DNA from: Helicobacteraceae bacterium
Lineage (GTDB): Bacteria; Campylobacterota; Campylobacteria; Campylobacterales; Sulfurimonadaceae
Reading direction: 5' to 3'
Assembly (NCBI GenBank): GCA_030596305.1
Contig: JAUVKK010000063.1
Span: forward strand, 1-6,178
Length of the DNA: 6,178 nt
Shown here: piece by piece, positions 5,355 to 6,178 of the stretch
How positions within the stretch are numbered: position 1 is the first letter of the stretch
Layout of the letters: every line of letters begins with the position of its first letter
Program-made: the position numbers and the translations under genes
The notes under the pieces: generated by a model
Told to the model about the DNA's origin: nothing
Database searches by the model: none
Seen by the model: only the letters and a program-made list of their open reading frames with translations

Positions 5355-6178
5355 CAATCAACCTTCCTTCTGCCGTTGAACCCTTTACGTTTCACGGCAG
5401 AAGACTCTACATCAAACGTGATGATCTGATAGATGAAGATCTAAGCGGTAACAAATTTCGAAAACTCCAATTTCTATTAGACACTCCCTCAACTACTTAC
5501 AAACGCATTATCTCTTATGGCGGAAACCAGTCCAACGCTATGGCCTCAATCGCTGCATTGTGCAAACGCAAAGGGTGGCCGTTTCTTTATATCACTAAAG
5601 TACTATCAACAACACTCAAAGAGAATAAAAGCGGCAACTTAGAGGCTGCTCTTGATGATGGTATGGAACTTATAGAAGTAATGCATGAGGGGTATAGAGA
5701 TGTTGTCTCTTCTCTTCATTCAGGTCTCCCAAATGCTAGAGTGCAGAAGAGAGAAGGGGATCTGGTTTTAGCTCAGGGAGGTGCTGACCTTGGTGCTAAG
5801 GAGGGTGTGGAACAGTTGGCTGAAGAGATAAGGGTGTGGCAGCTTGAAAACGGTACTAAAGAGCTTACAGTAGTCACCCCTTCAGGAACAGGAACAACAG
5901 CTTACTTTCTTGCAATATCTCTGCCTGAGGTTACGGTTGTCACAACGCCTCTGATAGGTTCAAAAGAGTATCTAGAAGAGCAGATGAAGTATCTAGGAGT
6001 ATTGCCAGATAACTTAACGATTATCGAAACACAAAAGAAGTATCGATTTGGTAAGACCTATGCTGAGTATGTAACGGTCTATCAAGAGCTACTAGAGCAG
6101 GGCATTGAGATGGACCTGCTCTATGCACCTAAGATGTTGATAGCCCTGTCAGAAGAGATGGAAAATATAGAAGGTGAT
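5351..6178 (+). CDS. PLP-dependent ACC deaminase/D-cysteine desulfhydrase family enzyme, 3'-truncated; non-canonical start
   Basis: Fold-type II PLP enzyme that deaminates or desulfhydrates small amino acids (ACC, D-cysteine or similar); the substrate cannot be decided here. The frame is open from 5351 to the window end (276 codons). LYIKRDDL is followed by SGNKFRKL, with the PLP-binding Lys at 5453-5455. SYGGNQSNAM contains the family's QSN motif, and TPSGTGTTA (5876-5902) is the phosphate-binding Gly/Thr loop. The C-terminal part with the expected HSGG-type segment is beyond the edge, probably only a few dozen residues. An in-frame TAA at 5348-5350 limits the 5' end, and no ATG, GTG or TTG occurs before the ATG at 5540, which lies inside the QSNAM motif. 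The peptide from 5351 (ITINLPSAVEPF) looks like a normal N-terminus, so I suggest the ATA at 5351, overlapping the TAA of the isomerase gene; ATC at 5357 is an alternative. Family call about 0.9, start about 0.35. A 5'-damaged gene is possible. Confidence 0.82.
   Translation, partial: MTINLPSAVEPFTFHGRRLYIKRDDLIDEDLSGNKFRKLQFLLDTPSTTYKRIISYGGNQSNAMASIAALCKRKGWPFLYITKVLSTTLKENKSGNLEAALDDGMELIEVMHEGYRDVVSSLHSGLPNARVQKREGDLVLAQGGADLGAKEGVEQLAEEIRVWQLENGTKELTVVTPSGTGTTAYFLAISLPEVTVVTTPLIGSKEYLEEQMKYLGVLPDNLTIIETQKKYRFGKTYAEYVTVYQELLEQGIEMDLLYAPKMLIALSEEMENIEGD
5367..5403 (+). other. 10-bp perfect hairpin at the isomerase / PLP-enzyme junction
   Basis: CTTCTGCCGT (5367-5376) and ACGGCAGAAG (5394-5403) are exact reverse complements separated by 17 nt. 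The hairpin begins 12 nt after the isomerase stop codon and lies inside the first codons of the PLP enzyme frame. No T-run follows (ACTCTACATC), so it does not look like an intrinsic terminator, but it could stall RNA polymerase, protect the isomerase mRNA 3' end, or hide the start region of the next gene. Confidence 0.65.

Overview
The window looks like a chromosomal segment of a Campylobacterota bacterium (former Epsilonproteobacteria), probably close to Sulfurovum or Sulfurimonas. This is inferred from the moderately AT-rich sequence, the PEB4-like periplasmic isomerase, the style of the M23 peptidase and hybrid kinase, and compact spacing. No rRNA or other taxonomic marker is present, so genus is not certain.

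Layout: (1) 2-583 (+) is the 3' part of an M23 zinc metallopeptidase gene cut by the left edge. (2) 623-1225 (+) encodes a small secreted outer-membrane beta-barrel protein, 39 bp downstream. (3) 1226-1490 is an intergenic stretch holding a 109-bp element with perfect 12-bp terminal inverted repeats, a pair of interlocked hairpins and a short tandem repeat. (4) 1491-2138 (-) is endonuclease III (nth), convergent with the beta-barrel gene. (5) 2294-4255 (+) is a soluble hybrid sensor kinase (PAS, HisKA, HATPase, degenerate receiver, functional-looking receiver), divergent from nth. (6) 4253-4514 is a second intergenic stretch that begins with a diverged 108-bp copy of the same element, overlapping the kinase stop codon. 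(7) 4515-5354 (+) is a PEB4/SurA-like parvulin isomerase starting at TTG. (8) 5351-6178 (+) is a PLP-dependent enzyme of the ACC deaminase/D-cysteine desulfhydrase family, cut by the right edge and lacking any ATG, GTG or TTG in frame at its 5' end.

Functionally this is mostly housekeeping and envelope biology: wall remodelling (M23), an outer-membrane protein and the periplasmic chaperone that could help such barrels fold, DNA base-excision repair, one signalling protein and one amino-acid enzyme. I see no phage, CRISPR, toxin-antitoxin or defence genes. The most unusual content is non-coding: two related, same-orientation, structured repeat elements sitting directly behind stop codons, and a 10-bp perfect hairpin at the junction between the isomerase gene and the PLP enzyme gene, whose start codon appears to be non-canonical.
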